Shown one piece after another: positions 24,118 through 37,200 of a stretch of DNA of 64,000 bases. The notes beneath the pieces are model-generated. The model had not been told where the DNA came from, ran no database searches, and worked only from the letters and a program-made list of their open reading frames with translations. Each line of letters opens with the position of its first letter. Positions within the stretch are counted from its first letter, which is position 1. This DNA is from Ophioderma brevispina (lineage: Eukaryota; Echinodermata; Ophiuroidea; Amphilepidida; Ophiodermatidae): positions 1 to 64,000 of the forward strand of contig JAMKCH010084952.1 in NCBI GenBank assembly GCA_023653785.1, given 5' to 3'. A program made the position numbers and the translations under genes.

Positions 24118-24453
24118 GGCGACGAAAATAAAAAAACCCTGTTTTACGGGCCCGACCGACCCTGATTTTTCAGTTTTGCAGAATTTTTTTTTTTTAGTTT
24201 TTCCAAAAATCATGTAAAATCAGCCTGTTTTTAGCCCAAATTTATCAATTTTGGCAAATATTTTTAAAAAAAAATTTGTTTGTAAACATTTTTCATTTTT
24301 TCTCTTGATTTTTCAGATTTTGGGGCTATTTTACGCCAATTTTGAGCTCGAGAAAAGAAAGAAAAAAATTAAAAAAGAAAAAATTCGCCCGACCGACCGA
24401 CCCTACTCGAAAGGTCCGCTCGCCCGTAAAACAGGTTTTCTTTTTTCGTCGCC
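24118..24453. mobile_element. Harbinger-type MITE with TAA target duplication
   Basis: The ends GGCGACGAAAATAAAAAAAC and CTTTTTTCGTCGCC are inverted, and both continue into a shared CCTGTTTTACGGGC block. TAA flanks both sides (24115-24117 and 24454-24456), the 3-bp duplication favoured by PIF/Harbinger elements. The AT-rich interior carries CCCGACCGACC near both ends and no transposase. Confidence 0.82.
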
Positions 24454-24456
24454 TAA

Positions 24457-24914
24457 GGGCCTACTACAGCAGCATGCTGCATGCAATGTGAACAGATGAC
24501 ATCATGCATCCACGCCATGCCAACGTTTTAAGGTGGTTTCCCGGGTGGTTTCATGGGCGAGACGTCTTCTACTCAATTATTTACATTGTATTCTGGGGAA
24601 AAGGAAATCCATAAATCCGTAATAGTAATACAAATCCAGCAACTGGTATTCAGCAGCGGGTGTTACAACTGCTACTGTTAATTTAACGTAAATATTTGTT
24701 TTAAAAATTGTATATCTCCATTCAAGTATGTCAATCAAATTAAATTTACTCCATAATATTTATGGCTACAGTGTGCGCCAAATATTAAATTAAATTTGGC
24801 TATTGTCTTTCGAGTAGTAAAATTTACTTTGTTAGAACAAGGATGCTAATTTTGACGTCATTTCCTAAATCGATTGATCGTCCCTCACGCTGGCACACGA
24901 GAAACGTGAATAAG
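24457..24914 (+). promoter_or_regulatory. SLC25A3: Probable SLC25A3 promoter and non-coding first exon
   Basis: A strong splice donor, AAG/GTAAGT, lies at 24915 with no useful reading frame before it. A good acceptor, GTTGATGCAG, precedes the coding exon, with seven bases between it and the ATG. A 121-bp intron (24915-25035) in the 5' UTR explains this. A consensus CRE palindrome, TGACGTCA, lies at 24853-24860 and is followed by TTTCCT, which fits an ETS-type site. Both site types are common upstream of nuclear genes for mitochondrial proteins. No TATA box is obvious and the transcription start cannot be placed. Confidence 0.5.
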
Positions 24915-25042
24915 GTAAGTGAAGTTCGCTTTAATTTGTGAACATTTTGGGCGAATATTGGGTATTTTTATCAAATTTGTTTAACTAGTTACCTCTGGAA
25001 ATAAGCACTCTTTCACTTTTTATGTGTTGATGCAGATCCAAA

Positions 25043-25208
25043 ATGTTTTCAACGTTATTTGAGCACGCCAAACGCAACCATTTCACCAACCCATTCGTCA
25101 CACCGGCAAAATGTGAGGCTGGGTCAAGTCAATCGGCGTTACCGGCACCGACAAATTCACAAATTACAGTTCCCAGAAGTATTTTAGCCGCTTCAGCTGC
25201 ACCAGAAG
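25043..25208 (+). CDS. SLC25A3: SLC25A3 coding exon 1 (pre-sequence)
   Basis: Starts at the first ATG after the 5' UTR acceptor and encodes 55 residues plus one base. The peptide opens [18 protein letters not shown] and is rich in Ala, Ser, Pro and basic residues with no acidic cluster, consistent with a mitochondrial targeting leader. The donor is GTAGGT at 25209. The same exon length, phase and N-terminal words occur on the - strand at 3986-3821. Confidence 0.9.
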
Positions 25209-28200
25209 GTAGGTATTTTGTATTTGAATTGGTTCATTACATGGTTCTTTTTTCAGTTTGGTGGGTCTTTAAGCTTGAACGGCAGCATGCCATAGCCCGG
25301 TGATTGTCATTGACAATGTGATCACCGATTGTATAATCATGATAATGCCGGTAGTATTATTGCTGACATCATGACTGGAAGCGGCCAGTAGTTAGTCATG
25401 TTTTGTTTATGCGTATGTGCAACGTGCATGTGGGATAGCCGGTGTGGTAAAGATGACTAATCAATCAAAGAGGATCCCCACAATACATTTCTTGTGTTAA
25501 CGAAATAATTCAATTTCAATTGGTGATTGTTTGGCTTGTGTGCCATGTACCTAAGTTCTGGCTAAGCAGAACTCCACATGTCTTTTAAAATGTTGTCAAT
25601 GTCAAATTAATTAAACGGATGTGGATTTCTGACAAACCACATAATACATTTCCGTTCCCCATGTACCAGCAAATGAGTAGGCCATTTCAAGAGCGCACTT
25701 TGTCACACTGGCAGACGAACAATATCAAGCAATTCAGAATCAATTTGATATATATGTCCTTGTTTCCAATAATTGTAACTTATGGCACTAGTGGGCAGTT
25801 GGGGTTTGACCCCCACCCTTTTTTTATTTGACCCCCACCCTTTTTACTGAGACAAACCCCTTTATTATACTGAAAATTTCGGACCCCCCCACCCTTTTTA
25901 TTACCATTCGCAAGCATATTTGTGATTACCATAATGGGTAAACAGTAGCAATACACTTCCATCAGCAGATTGCACATGTGGCTCTGTATAATAAAAGTGA
26001 CAATTAGGCCTATCATATCAGATTATATATTTATTTTTTTTGTTGGCCAGATATCCAAATAGCACCCAGAGGCACACTAAATGAACTTTGAACAAAATGT
26101 TGTGTTATGATTCAACATCCATGTCAAATCAGGTTAGGCTAGGCCTAGCCAGTCAACTCACGGTAGTCTCAGACTAGTTCCAGTAACTGGAAATCCAGAG
26201 GGTCGCCATTATCTTTAAACAACTGTACATTATCATTGAAGAACGCCCTCTGGTTTCAAACGGAGCCATGCAGAGAATGAACGAATAATAAAACCAAGTA
26301 TTTCCTCCTCCTCAATTTACAACACAAAAGCAGTTACCAATGAAAATTTCTATGATACGAAGAATCTCACATACCTTTCTCTTCCATATGCCGCAGTTTC
26401 AGGCTTGAAAAAAGCAACAATAGATTTTTGGACAGCATTTTGGGAACAAGGGCATAATCACATTGTTTTCGTCTAATCCCAACCGATGAGCATACAGTTA
26501 AAGGGTCACCACCCTGGTCATACCAGGGTCCTACCGTGACAAACTACGATATGTTTGGGTATTGTTTGGATGTTTGAACGCGACTTCAACGGTTAGCTGG
26601 GGTGTCGGGCCAGACTTGTTAATGAACGCACGGTAGTATCACGGGGCCATTCGTTTTATATGACGATAAATCAAGATTTTTGGTGCTACTTTTGGAGCAG
26701 AGAAGGAGTAACATGATCTTTTCTGAATGGACGATAGGAGGGTAGAATTTTTTTTACTAAGACGATTTGGGGCGACTCCAATTTAAATAAAACAGTTGTG
26801 TTTTGCATCATGTCATAATATCCATTGGCCAGGTAGCTAGATCTATCGCGCACGGGCGTAGTGATTTTTATAAGGAAATCAAATTTCACTGGAGATGAGA
26901 TGAATTAACTTTATCAAAGCAATAACAGTTAGGTTACTGTTAGTTTGAAGCATGTTGGCATTGGTGTTTGTACCCACCCTTTTTTATTTTTATCCACCCT
27001 TTTTGTGAAACAACACCAAAAAACACCCTTATATTGAAAAGTAATAACCAACCCTTTTATATAATCATTTGAAATTCTACAGCTGTCACAACACCATTGT
27101 TCCTTTTTACCAATATATGTAATGACATACAGAGTAAGATAATTTTTCAATTTTTGTTTGTCAATTAAAATCACTTTGCCCACAAAAAAAGGCATTTTTA
27201 TTTAAGGGGAACCTAACTTGTGGAATTTATGACCCCCCCCACCCCCCTTTCTATTTTCAAATTGGGGATGCATCTGGCCACATGAATGTCAAGACATGGT
27301 AATTTGCATTTTATTATCAGAACACACCTTTTAGTTCTGACCCACCCTTTTTTTACAAACCACCACCCTTTATAGCATAAAATACAGTATCCCACTCTTT
27401 TAATAACTTGTTACCACCACTTTTTGACTTTTTGAAACCCACCCTTTCTAAAGCGTGGGTTACCAACAGTGTGAAGTTTCCAAAAACTATTAAAAAATTT
27501 CGATCCAAACATCAATTTTCCAGCTACTGTTTGCTTTTTTTTTAAAAAAAAAGTGGGTAGAATAATAGCTTTGGACATAAAAGAGGGTCTCTGGAACTTA
27601 AATGGTCCTAAAATGAGGGGCTTATGGGCGGCACATACCCTACTTTCATCCCGATGTGAGAACCCCCCCCCCGAAATACCTAGTGCATACCGAGAAGGAT
27701 CCAAATTTGTCCCCTCCGAAAATTCTTTCTGTTCCGTACCCCACCCCACCCCATTTGTAAGGTCTGGTAATGGTTTATGCCACTGTTTATACTATCAGAT
27801 CAAGGCACTGCAATTTTGAAGTTATTTATTAAAAAATATGTGGCTAAAGATCACAATATACCTTGCGCGATATGACGATGCCCATTTATTTTCGTAACGG
27901 CTGGTAAAAGATACACGTTCAATACTAATACGAACGCCTCCCCTTCATCACTCCAAACAAGACCAAATGAGCGCGTTCCTTTTTTGAGCTCAATACGCCC
28001 GTGGGATTGCTCTAGCTCGCTACCTGACATTCAAAGGTCAAATTGGATGTCAACTCTTAGTGAAAACTTCTCTCGAGAAGTTCGGAGGCCCTTATTTTTT
28101 ACAATAAATTTTATCGCCCTGAAGGACAGATCAAAAAAAGAATGGTACAACAGGTTGATGGACATATCTACAGCACACAACTGGAGTGTTTATTTGGACA

Positions 28201-31200
28201 ATATAGTTTTTTTGGTAGTGTAAAGCAGTATGAAAAGGCGTGCACTTTCGCAAATTTCTACTGTTCTGGTCTTATTTTACCTTTCCCGTTTACCAGCGGT
28301 ACCAAAACCAGAGGTCAGTAGATATAACGAGTAGTGTTAAAAAATCATGTTGACCTCTGGTTTTGGTTCCCAGAACTAGGTCCTCAGACGGCAAGTGACT
28401 GGGCAACGTATGCAATTTGGTAATGTAACAATTATCAGCTCCAATATCAAAGTCATTTTCAATTTCAGACCCACTATCAGCATTTTCTTTCTCTTCCTCA
28501 ATCTCATCTGCTCACATCCCTCAAATTCTGCATAAGAATCTTCTTCCCCACCCCTCCCACAAATACGAATTTAAGAAAGCTATTTGCATTCACAAAACGG
28601 GGAGAAGACACTGAGCTATTTTTTATAAATAAAACGATTGACCAATCACTATAAACCATGATCTAAAACTGAACTGATGCCGATTGGAGCTCCTCTCCTG
28701 CCCTATGATATATATAAGCATGCTTCATTACAGGGAGGGCGGGGGATGTGCAAAGGAACATGCTTCATGACAGGCCCCTCCTGTGAGGTTGTTGGCAAAA
28801 TGAGCAAGCTGGCCATGGAAGCGATAGACACATGCGAGCAAGGCGAGGGAAATGTTTATTAGTATTATACGTTTCAATTGTTTACAGGAAATTTTATTAT
28901 TAAAAAAAACGGCCACCCTTTATATTTCGTCTCCACGCTTTATACAAGTCCACACCCCTTTTAGTGGAAAAATGTCAGCCCCACCCTTTTGGCCTGATTT
29001 TCAGATTTTGAACCGCACGCATTAATGGTGGACTGCCCACTATGTGGCATCATCTTTAAAATTTGGACATATCTTTGGTGCGCATAAGTTTACAACTGTT
29101 CTGTATAGTTCCTGCCATTTTAAAGGTTTTTTTTTTTTTTTAATTAATTTCCTAAATAAAAAGAAAAAATAATTTCTTTTGACATATATAGCATCTCTAG
29201 AGTCTGTAGAACAGGCCTACAAAATCCCCAGGACCATGGGACCGCAGGCCCCAGAAAAAAATTGACAACTGCAGAAAATTTTCAAAAGTAAGGAAAAATA
29301 AACAAAAAAACACCCTAAATGTATACAAAAAGGTTCAAATACAGGCCCAGATTGCACCAGAGTGTGTCAAATACTGGGCCAGCTGTAAGGACTTCAAATG
29401 TGCTAAATGTGCTTGTGATGTGCACTTCATGCACATATTTGACAGAAAATTTTGCCCACTTCTTTTGAAGGTCCCAGGCAGACAGAAATTTTTTGTAGGC
29501 CTGCTGTAGAATAATTGTCTTACCAATTTGTAACCGATGCTACAATTTGTTCCCAAAAAGTTCATGTCAACATGTACACAGGCTGCCAAATTTAGCAGCC
29601 CAATGTAGACACAACAAGGGTAAGTTTCACCTGAAAATTTCATAATGTGAATTTTAAATCTGGAAAAATGGTTATCACATGATGCAGAAGACTCTCAAGA
29701 ATGCCTACAATATAACGTTTATTGCAAATATTTAAGCCACTTTGCAGCTGTAAAGTTAGAGCAGAAGCTGTCTGTGTATCTTGGCTTAAATGGCACTTTT
29801 TACTATGTACACAACTCGTCATGACTAGATAGTCTATGATAACAGTAGCCATAAAAAGTTAAGACTATCTAGTCATGATCATCAGGACTAATATGTTCCT
29901 CAGATAATCAATCTGAGCTATTCCTCAAAAAGTTGTCTAAAAAGAGAAGAAATGCAGCATTTTTTGGTGAAACCACCTTTCTCATGCAGGATTCGTTCGC
30001 AACCGGCCTGAATAAATGTGACCTTTGATCCGGAAGGTCACATACCGGTACCCTGGACCAAAGTGAATCCCTGAGCCTCTAATATACGCACGGCCATTAC
30101 AATGTGCTGCTATTCACTTGAGCCGTCATGTTTGTTAGTTTCGAACGAGGGGTCAGCGACTCAGGTGCTTACTGGAGAAAACTGGAGAAAATTAATCCTT
30201 GTTGGTAAACAAACGAACACGTGTTGACCCATGTGACGTATGTGTGACCTCTGGTACCTTGTCAATTATGGCTTCATTTATCCAAAGAGTGGCGGAAGTG
30301 ATTGTAGTCGCAATTTCCTTCAAAATATTTAATTTCTAATTCTTTTAAGTTTTTTTCAAATATGTCATCGCGTTATATAGAATCTCAAGTTGTGATTGGT
30401 AGTGAAAGCAGGGATATATCGCTCATTTGGAGGGGATTTGAGATCGTCTAAGTTGAGGTAGGTGACAGGTGAAATGTATTCCATGTGGTTTTGCAGAACT
30501 CCACATCCGTTAATGACAACATGTTAAAGACATAATGTGGAGTTATGCTTAGCAGAACTACCATGTACCTATGTAAGACTCTGAGTAATAATTGTTTGAA
30601 CTGATTCAAACAATCTGCTGCGTGTGTGCGTGAAGGTCGCACTGCTGTAGACAAGCGCGTAAACACAATGATTAAAATAGATGCGATCATAGTGTGCATC
30701 GGACGCTTTAGAAAGCGTGGGTTTGAAAAATCCCCAAATCCTCAAAAGCGTGGGTTTGGGAGAGTTGAAACTAAAATGCGTGTATTCTTAAAAAGCGTGC
30801 AAAAAAAATAAGAAGCGTGTAATTCGCATCTGTACCTAGCTGAAAAGCTCTGAAACCAAAATAATCAGCTGACTTCCGCTCATTTTTTCCCGTATTTCTT
30901 TGCGAACTCGGAACAGTTGTAGTACAGGGAACCTTTACGTCGTTTTTTGACATTGGTGGTCGGGGTTGAGGGTGATTCGTAAATGTGAAATGCAAAAGAT
31001 TGATAATGACTCGTCTGACATGCCCGTAATTTCAGTATGACTCCGTTGTACTAGAACAGTTGTGCGTATTTTTTGTAACTGTAAATTTGTACCATACACT
31101 CCGTCATGTCAATTATCAAATGAAGAAAAATAATATTTTTTGTAGTGATTGTGTAATTACTTCGCGTATAATTCTCAAGATAATACTAAATTAGATGTGA

Positions 31201-34200
31201 TTTTGAATACCAAGCACAGCTTGAGATTTCGCCGCAATTTCATCGACAGTGTGAAATAATTCCCAGCTTTCAGTGGGGCAATTCGTTTCCAACATGGCCG
31301 CCCGTAACAAGAAGACAGTGGGATGCCGACTGGTATCACGATACCGTAGTGCGCTATAAGAATTTTTTTCCCGGGAGAAATGCACATTTTAGTGTGTGTT
31401 CAGTATTAATGGTTAGTTGGTTCCCATGTGCTAATGGTGCCTTTCAAACGTTAATTTTGTTGTTTTTTTGGAGCAAAGATAAGCCTATTATTACATGTAT
31501 ACTTCCGGGTTCGAATTCGCTCGTCAAGGGTTCCGAATTCGGTAACATTTCGTATGTTTTTCTTTTGGCATATTTTGCTGTGTAAAATGTATTTAATTAT
31601 TGAAGTTATCATTAAACCGAGTGCGTTTCTAGTAAATACACATATGTTCAGAATGAAATCGGAATCTTAAAACTTGATATTAGAGAGCTAACTTTGATGT
31701 TTTGTTTTTCAACTCTGACTTCACTCTAAGAAGTGTTTACTGTATGCAGTATGCTATGCCTTTGGTGGGCTTCCATGAATGATAAAGGGCCTGAGTCCAG
31801 GCTGGACACCCAAGCACTCTGGGAAAGATCCAAAGCTAAGAAAAACCTACATGGTATCAATAGAAGTGCATCGTTGAGTAAGGAAACTACTGTGCCCTAC
31901 AATCTTTACGCACATGGATTTCCATTTTTAGGATCATTCAACTCGATTAGATGTAGGTATGGGAGAGAGGAAATACTGTCGCGGTTCGCCTTCCCTTCAA
32001 AAGCAAAAAGGCTTAGGGTGGGTTATGACTTTATCGGTAAAGGTGTTTTTATATAAAGGGTGGTGTTTAAAATATAAATGTGGTTTGACATCCCCCACTG
32101 CACAATAAAATGGGCGATACCCCGTGTACAGCCGCACAAGTCGGTACTGCGATGAACACGCTATTCAACCAATTATTACGGAGATATAGTGACGATCAGA
32201 AAAAAATGTGAAATTTATTTAACAAAAAAATTAAAATATCAAAAAAGAAATTGAAAGAAGATATACTCTGACTCTGAGTAATAAATTTTGTTTGAACTGA
32301 TTCGAACAATCTGTTGAGTGTTGCATGTGTGCGTGAAGGTTGCACTGCTGTAGTCTGTAGACAGCGCGTAACACAACAATTAAAAATAGGCACGCGATAC
32401 GCCCGTGTACTGGTCGCACATGCCGGTACTGCATACGGCACGCTTATACTCTGGGCCATAACCCAAATTTCTTGGAAACGCACGCGTTGATCTTTGCGTG
32501 TACTGCGTCTACGTGCAACGCAATGGTGCGCCGTTTTGGCGGGAAAGCGGGCGTACGTTCCAAATTGTCCAAGAAATTATGAGCCAGAGTATAGTTCAAA
32601 CAATTGTTACGGCGACTATAGTATGGCCGGGAGTGAACCTACTACGTCACAAGGCTAAGAATGTTCACAAATTTTATACGGTCATTATTTTAATCTGAAA
32701 GTGTTTTCACTGAAAAGAAAATTTTCCTTTAAAATGAGGGGTCAATCAAGTACGTAGCCCAAGTATGAGCCGAATTACAGACAAAACTTTGTGTCAAAAT
32801 GCTCCAAAATCCTGTGTGTGCAGTTGTGAAAGCACATACATATGCCCATTTCATGATTAGGTGCCACTTTTTGAATTTTGTCTTTTCCTTCCTAGCATGT
32901 TTAAAATAGTATCATCACTATCATGATTGGGGTTTTACCATTCCTCCCTATGGGCTCTACCTCCCACAGCTTAACCAACTTGCTCCTGTCACATGTTTTA
33001 CATGTAGGTACTGTGAATATCATAATGTGCCTAAAAATAAAATGACCATTTCTGGTGTAAACTGGAAATTGAGGTTATTTTTATCAAGCTGCCATTCTTC
33101 AGCAAGTACATTCTCCCTATTCCTCTACTTTGTTTGTTAGAGATTAAGACCCACATAAATTAAGATAAAAATTAAGGACATAGCTTTTCTTGTATATATG
33201 CATGCAAAATTCATTGTGTGGATGTGACATTGTCCATTCACTTTTACACTAATTTAGAACAAACATTTAGCAAAGAATATTGTCAATTGATTAATTTTAT
33301 GATTATTGGACTAAAACATTGTTATTGCTCACTCTAATTTTTTGTTTACATCAAAATGGATGCGAAGCACTCATTGTCCGTTCACCTATCCACCATATTT
33401 TAAATGGATTTAAAACTGGTCTTCTTTCCCCTTCCTTGTCCTAGTTTAATGTATATGGTTTCGGTCGTTGTGTGAATGTTGCAATTGGCGCCGTATTAGC
33501 TGCTGCCTCGAAGTTGCATTGTTTCTGTAATGCGCTGTGTTCTTTGTAGAGCGCTATATTAAATGCTTAATATTATTATTATTTATTATTAGTTAACAAG
33601 AATGAAATATTCCACTTGTAATATTTTTGAAATACAATTGGAAGAGCTTTATCTAGGCTACACATTAGGATCATACGATCTTTAAGGATTGGGCAATCAT
33701 TTAATCATTTTAATTTGTCCGTTCACTTTTGTGACATTAGTCACATCCGTCACATCCAAAATCCATCTTTCAATGCTCAAAGATAAATATCATTAGTATA
33801 CCCAATTTTAGTTATTTAGTTAGGGTTATTTGGTATCACTAAAAATCACAATGAGTTATGTGTCCTATTATGCTCACACCCATTTGTCACATCCATCAAA
33901 AAAGGAGTTTTTGGATAAAAATACCTATCTAACTCATCAACTAACTTGTTTGATTGGCTTTTTCACATTGTATGGGTTATATTTTATAATGTCATTACGG
34001 TTGTTTGATGTATTTCAGAACCATTTCAATTTATAAATTGTTCATAAAGATTGTCTTTTAGCCTTGCTCAGTAATGCATGGGCTTATGAAACATAATTTG
34101 AAGCAAAGCGGCCAAAAAACATTTTAAATGAAAAAATGTGATAGACACTTGTCAATAAATTCAGTTGGACTGAATAAAATATATAATTCTTCAGATTAAA

Positions 34201-37200
34201 CAACTACCGTACTATTGATGCAATTGTCCGTTCACAAGAAAGAAATGTCACATCCACCCCTAAAACTAGCCAATATACTGCTGATTCCCAATAAGTGTTT
34301 TGAAATGTTCTACTGTGTTGTAGGAACTCCTTAAAATGTTAAATTTCCAAGCATTTTTGGGTTGAAAACGCTTTTATTCAACATCATTACAGTAGTTGTC
34401 CATTCACATTGTAATATGTCACATCCAACTTTTTACAAACATCGATATCAATTATCTCTGTACAAATGTTACCTCGGCACATGGCATTATTTGTCATTGC
34501 CTATACCAAGAGCTTTAACCATGGAATTATTAGAGCCATTCATTGCTTATTTTCAGTGTGAAGTAGAAGTAAACTATTTGTAGTCAATTATTATTTTGGT
34601 CACAAAATACACCTTGAATTTGCCATATCTGTGAAATAACAACCAAATTTATTCAAATTTGTCCTAGAGGAAGCCTGTGGTATACATGTACTTTCTGTTG
34701 CCCAAATGTCCAACCCCTCAGTTGACAAAGTGGCGCGTAATTGTGAAATGGGCCAAATACAATATACACTTTTGTATGTGACCTCAACTGACCTTCTATT
34801 CTTTACTCAGGCATGAGAATCTTCAGTTTAAAAACTGAATTCAGTTTTTTTTTGGCCCGAATTTACGCGTTTTGATTTATTTTCAGCCCGATTTGGGGTA
34901 TTTCTGCTGGATTTCACGCGTTTTTTCAGTTTTTTTTCCACTTTCAGTTTTTTTTCTGAAAGTTCATTCTCATGCCTGTTTACTGTATGGGAAGGTTGTA
35001 ATTTCTCCACAAAATGGTCTTTGTGCTTGACGGAGCGTCGGGCCCCATAAAACATGATGTTCACTATAGCCAGGAGCGGGCTGACGTCACATCGCGGTGA
35101 AAACAAAGGGGAAGCCCATGGAATCCCCGAATCGCGGTGAAAACAAACTGCGCAAATTATGTCTATAAGTTCACTGCACATCGTATGACACTATGCGTGC
35201 AGCGTGCATCGAATTACGCATGTTGTTGTCACGCCGTTGCCATGCAGATTTTGTTGAACTCCCGGATGTCTGCTGCCGGCTATAGGATAGTACATGAATT
35301 AAACTTATACCCCTTGTTCTTAGAAGTTCTTAGATTTAGTTTTTTAAAGTTTTTAGATCGATTTTAGTGATTTTTCTCCATTGAACCACACAAGGCTTCA
35401 CCGCAGTGAAAACAAACCAGGGAAAGCCCATGGAATCCCCGTATCGTGTGAAAAACAAAGTGCGCAAAATCAATAGTATGGCCGAGAGTGGACCTATACG
35501 TCACAAGGCTTCACCGCGGTGAAAACAAAGTGCGCAAAATCAAAAAGTACGATCAAGCTGTACATCGCGAGACACTACACTTTCTGCGCGTATAGAATGA
35601 TTTGTTTTACGCACATTGTTGCTAAGCATATTTTTACCAAGTGCCCGGATGTCTGCTTCTGGCTATTATGGTTAAAGTTGTAGCATGCAGGAGAACTGGA
35701 ATTGATTCAAACAATCTGTTGCATGTCAAGTTCAAGACTGACTTAATTCCCACTTCTCTCCTTCCCCTCTCCTGCTATTAGTTAATCCTGATAAAGATCT
35801 GATTTGGCCGATTCAGTCAAGATCAGTCACATTTACTATTTGGATGCAATTGAGGGCATGCTTCAAACAGGATGTCCCTATGTTCTTTGAGCTATACCTT
35901 TTCTGATTAAAGTTATGTTTGAAAAATGTTATTTTCTCTTGTAGAAGTAAGCTGTGAATTTGGATCAGGAAAATACTACGCCCTCTGTGGTTTCGGTGGC
36001 ATTCTAAGCTGTGGCATTACACATACTGCTGTAGTTCCTCTAGATTTAGTGAAATGTAGAATTCAGGTGAGTGTTTAGAGGTTCAGTATGTTACGCATGT
36101 ACCTCGCTCGTTCTTGTACAAAACTGCTGAAATTTATGTCTATACAATGTAGTCATGAAGAAATGTTGAAATACTGGTATGGGTAATTCCTGTTTTAAGG
36201 GGTCCAAAACAACCGGTTTTGTGACATCAGTCATGCTTCATTTTTCTGAGTGTGTTACATTGCCTAATATGTGGTTATTACTTCAAAATTATGATCAAAA
36301 GAGTTGATAAAGATGTGAATTACAATTTTACTACCAAAAAAAAACAAGTAATTTTCAACATCACAGAACACTCTTTTTGTTAAATAGCCGTTTTCATGTC
36401 CCATAGTTATGTACGACACAAAAAGTAGTAAATTCAGTGTATTTTTACAAACATTAACTTCAGGTATTCAATGAATGCTGCAATGTTTTACAATGTGTTT
36501 GTATGTTTCTAAGTAAAACAAACCATTCAAAACCTCTGATCAAAAGTCCGACATAACCGGACACCAAAACCTTCATGTCCCAGTTATGTCCGACACCCAA
36601 AAATTTTAGGAAATACCCCTCAAACATATGAAAATCATGAGAGAAATAGCAAGCAAATGAAAGAATTGGTGTCTCTGGCTCTTTTCACATGAAAAATGAT
36701 AGAATTATCATTCTCAAGTATAGATTAGATGGATGTGAGTGATAAATGTAAAAATGAACTTTTAGCCTTTTTTACAAGGTTTTGTGTCCCAGGTATGTAC
36801 GACAATTTTTTAATTTCATTTCTCTCAGTAATTAAGATCGTTTTCCCAGATATTCACTTTTTGCATTATACAGGGTGTCTCAGAAAGAACGTTACCCTCC
36901 AGAAACAGCCAATTTTACTTTAATACTTAATCGATTCTTATCCTTGTTTTAGCTTTATATTATGAAAATATGTACTCTTTTTAACATTTGGTGAAAACAA
37001 GAAAGAAAACGGTGAAAAAATAACCAAACAATGACTATTTCCCTAAAAATGATGCAAACCTACTTTGTCCACGGCTAGCATTAGCAGAGGAAACCATGGA
37101 TGCTAATGTCTCCAACATAAAAATGTTTAAGACCCTCCTGGCCAATAATACTCTCAAATTCCAAGGTTCATTGCTGGTTCTAGAGTTTATTGTTCAGTTC

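Larger units (their letters stand above)
25209..35944 (+). other. SLC25A3 intron 1 (10.7 kb), repeat-filled
   Basis: A GT-AG intron. Words of the form CACCCTTTTT recur near 25820-25905, 26985-27060, 27335-27445 and 28910-29000. Near-matching inverted ends, TAGTGGGCAGT at 25788 and ACTGCCCACTA near 29032, may bound one large element. Perfect hairpins lie at 28301-28317 / 28351-28367 (17 bp) and 29820-29835 / 29862-29877 (16 bp). GCTTAGCAGAACT / AGTTCTG words recur at 25556, 30495 and 30545, as they do near 8345. No host gene is recognised in the intron. Confidence 0.75.

Noticed and set aside
31733..32056. 107-codon frame on the + strand in intron 1
   Set aside because: No recognised domain; it lies in repeat-rich intronic DNA and has no exon-like borders.
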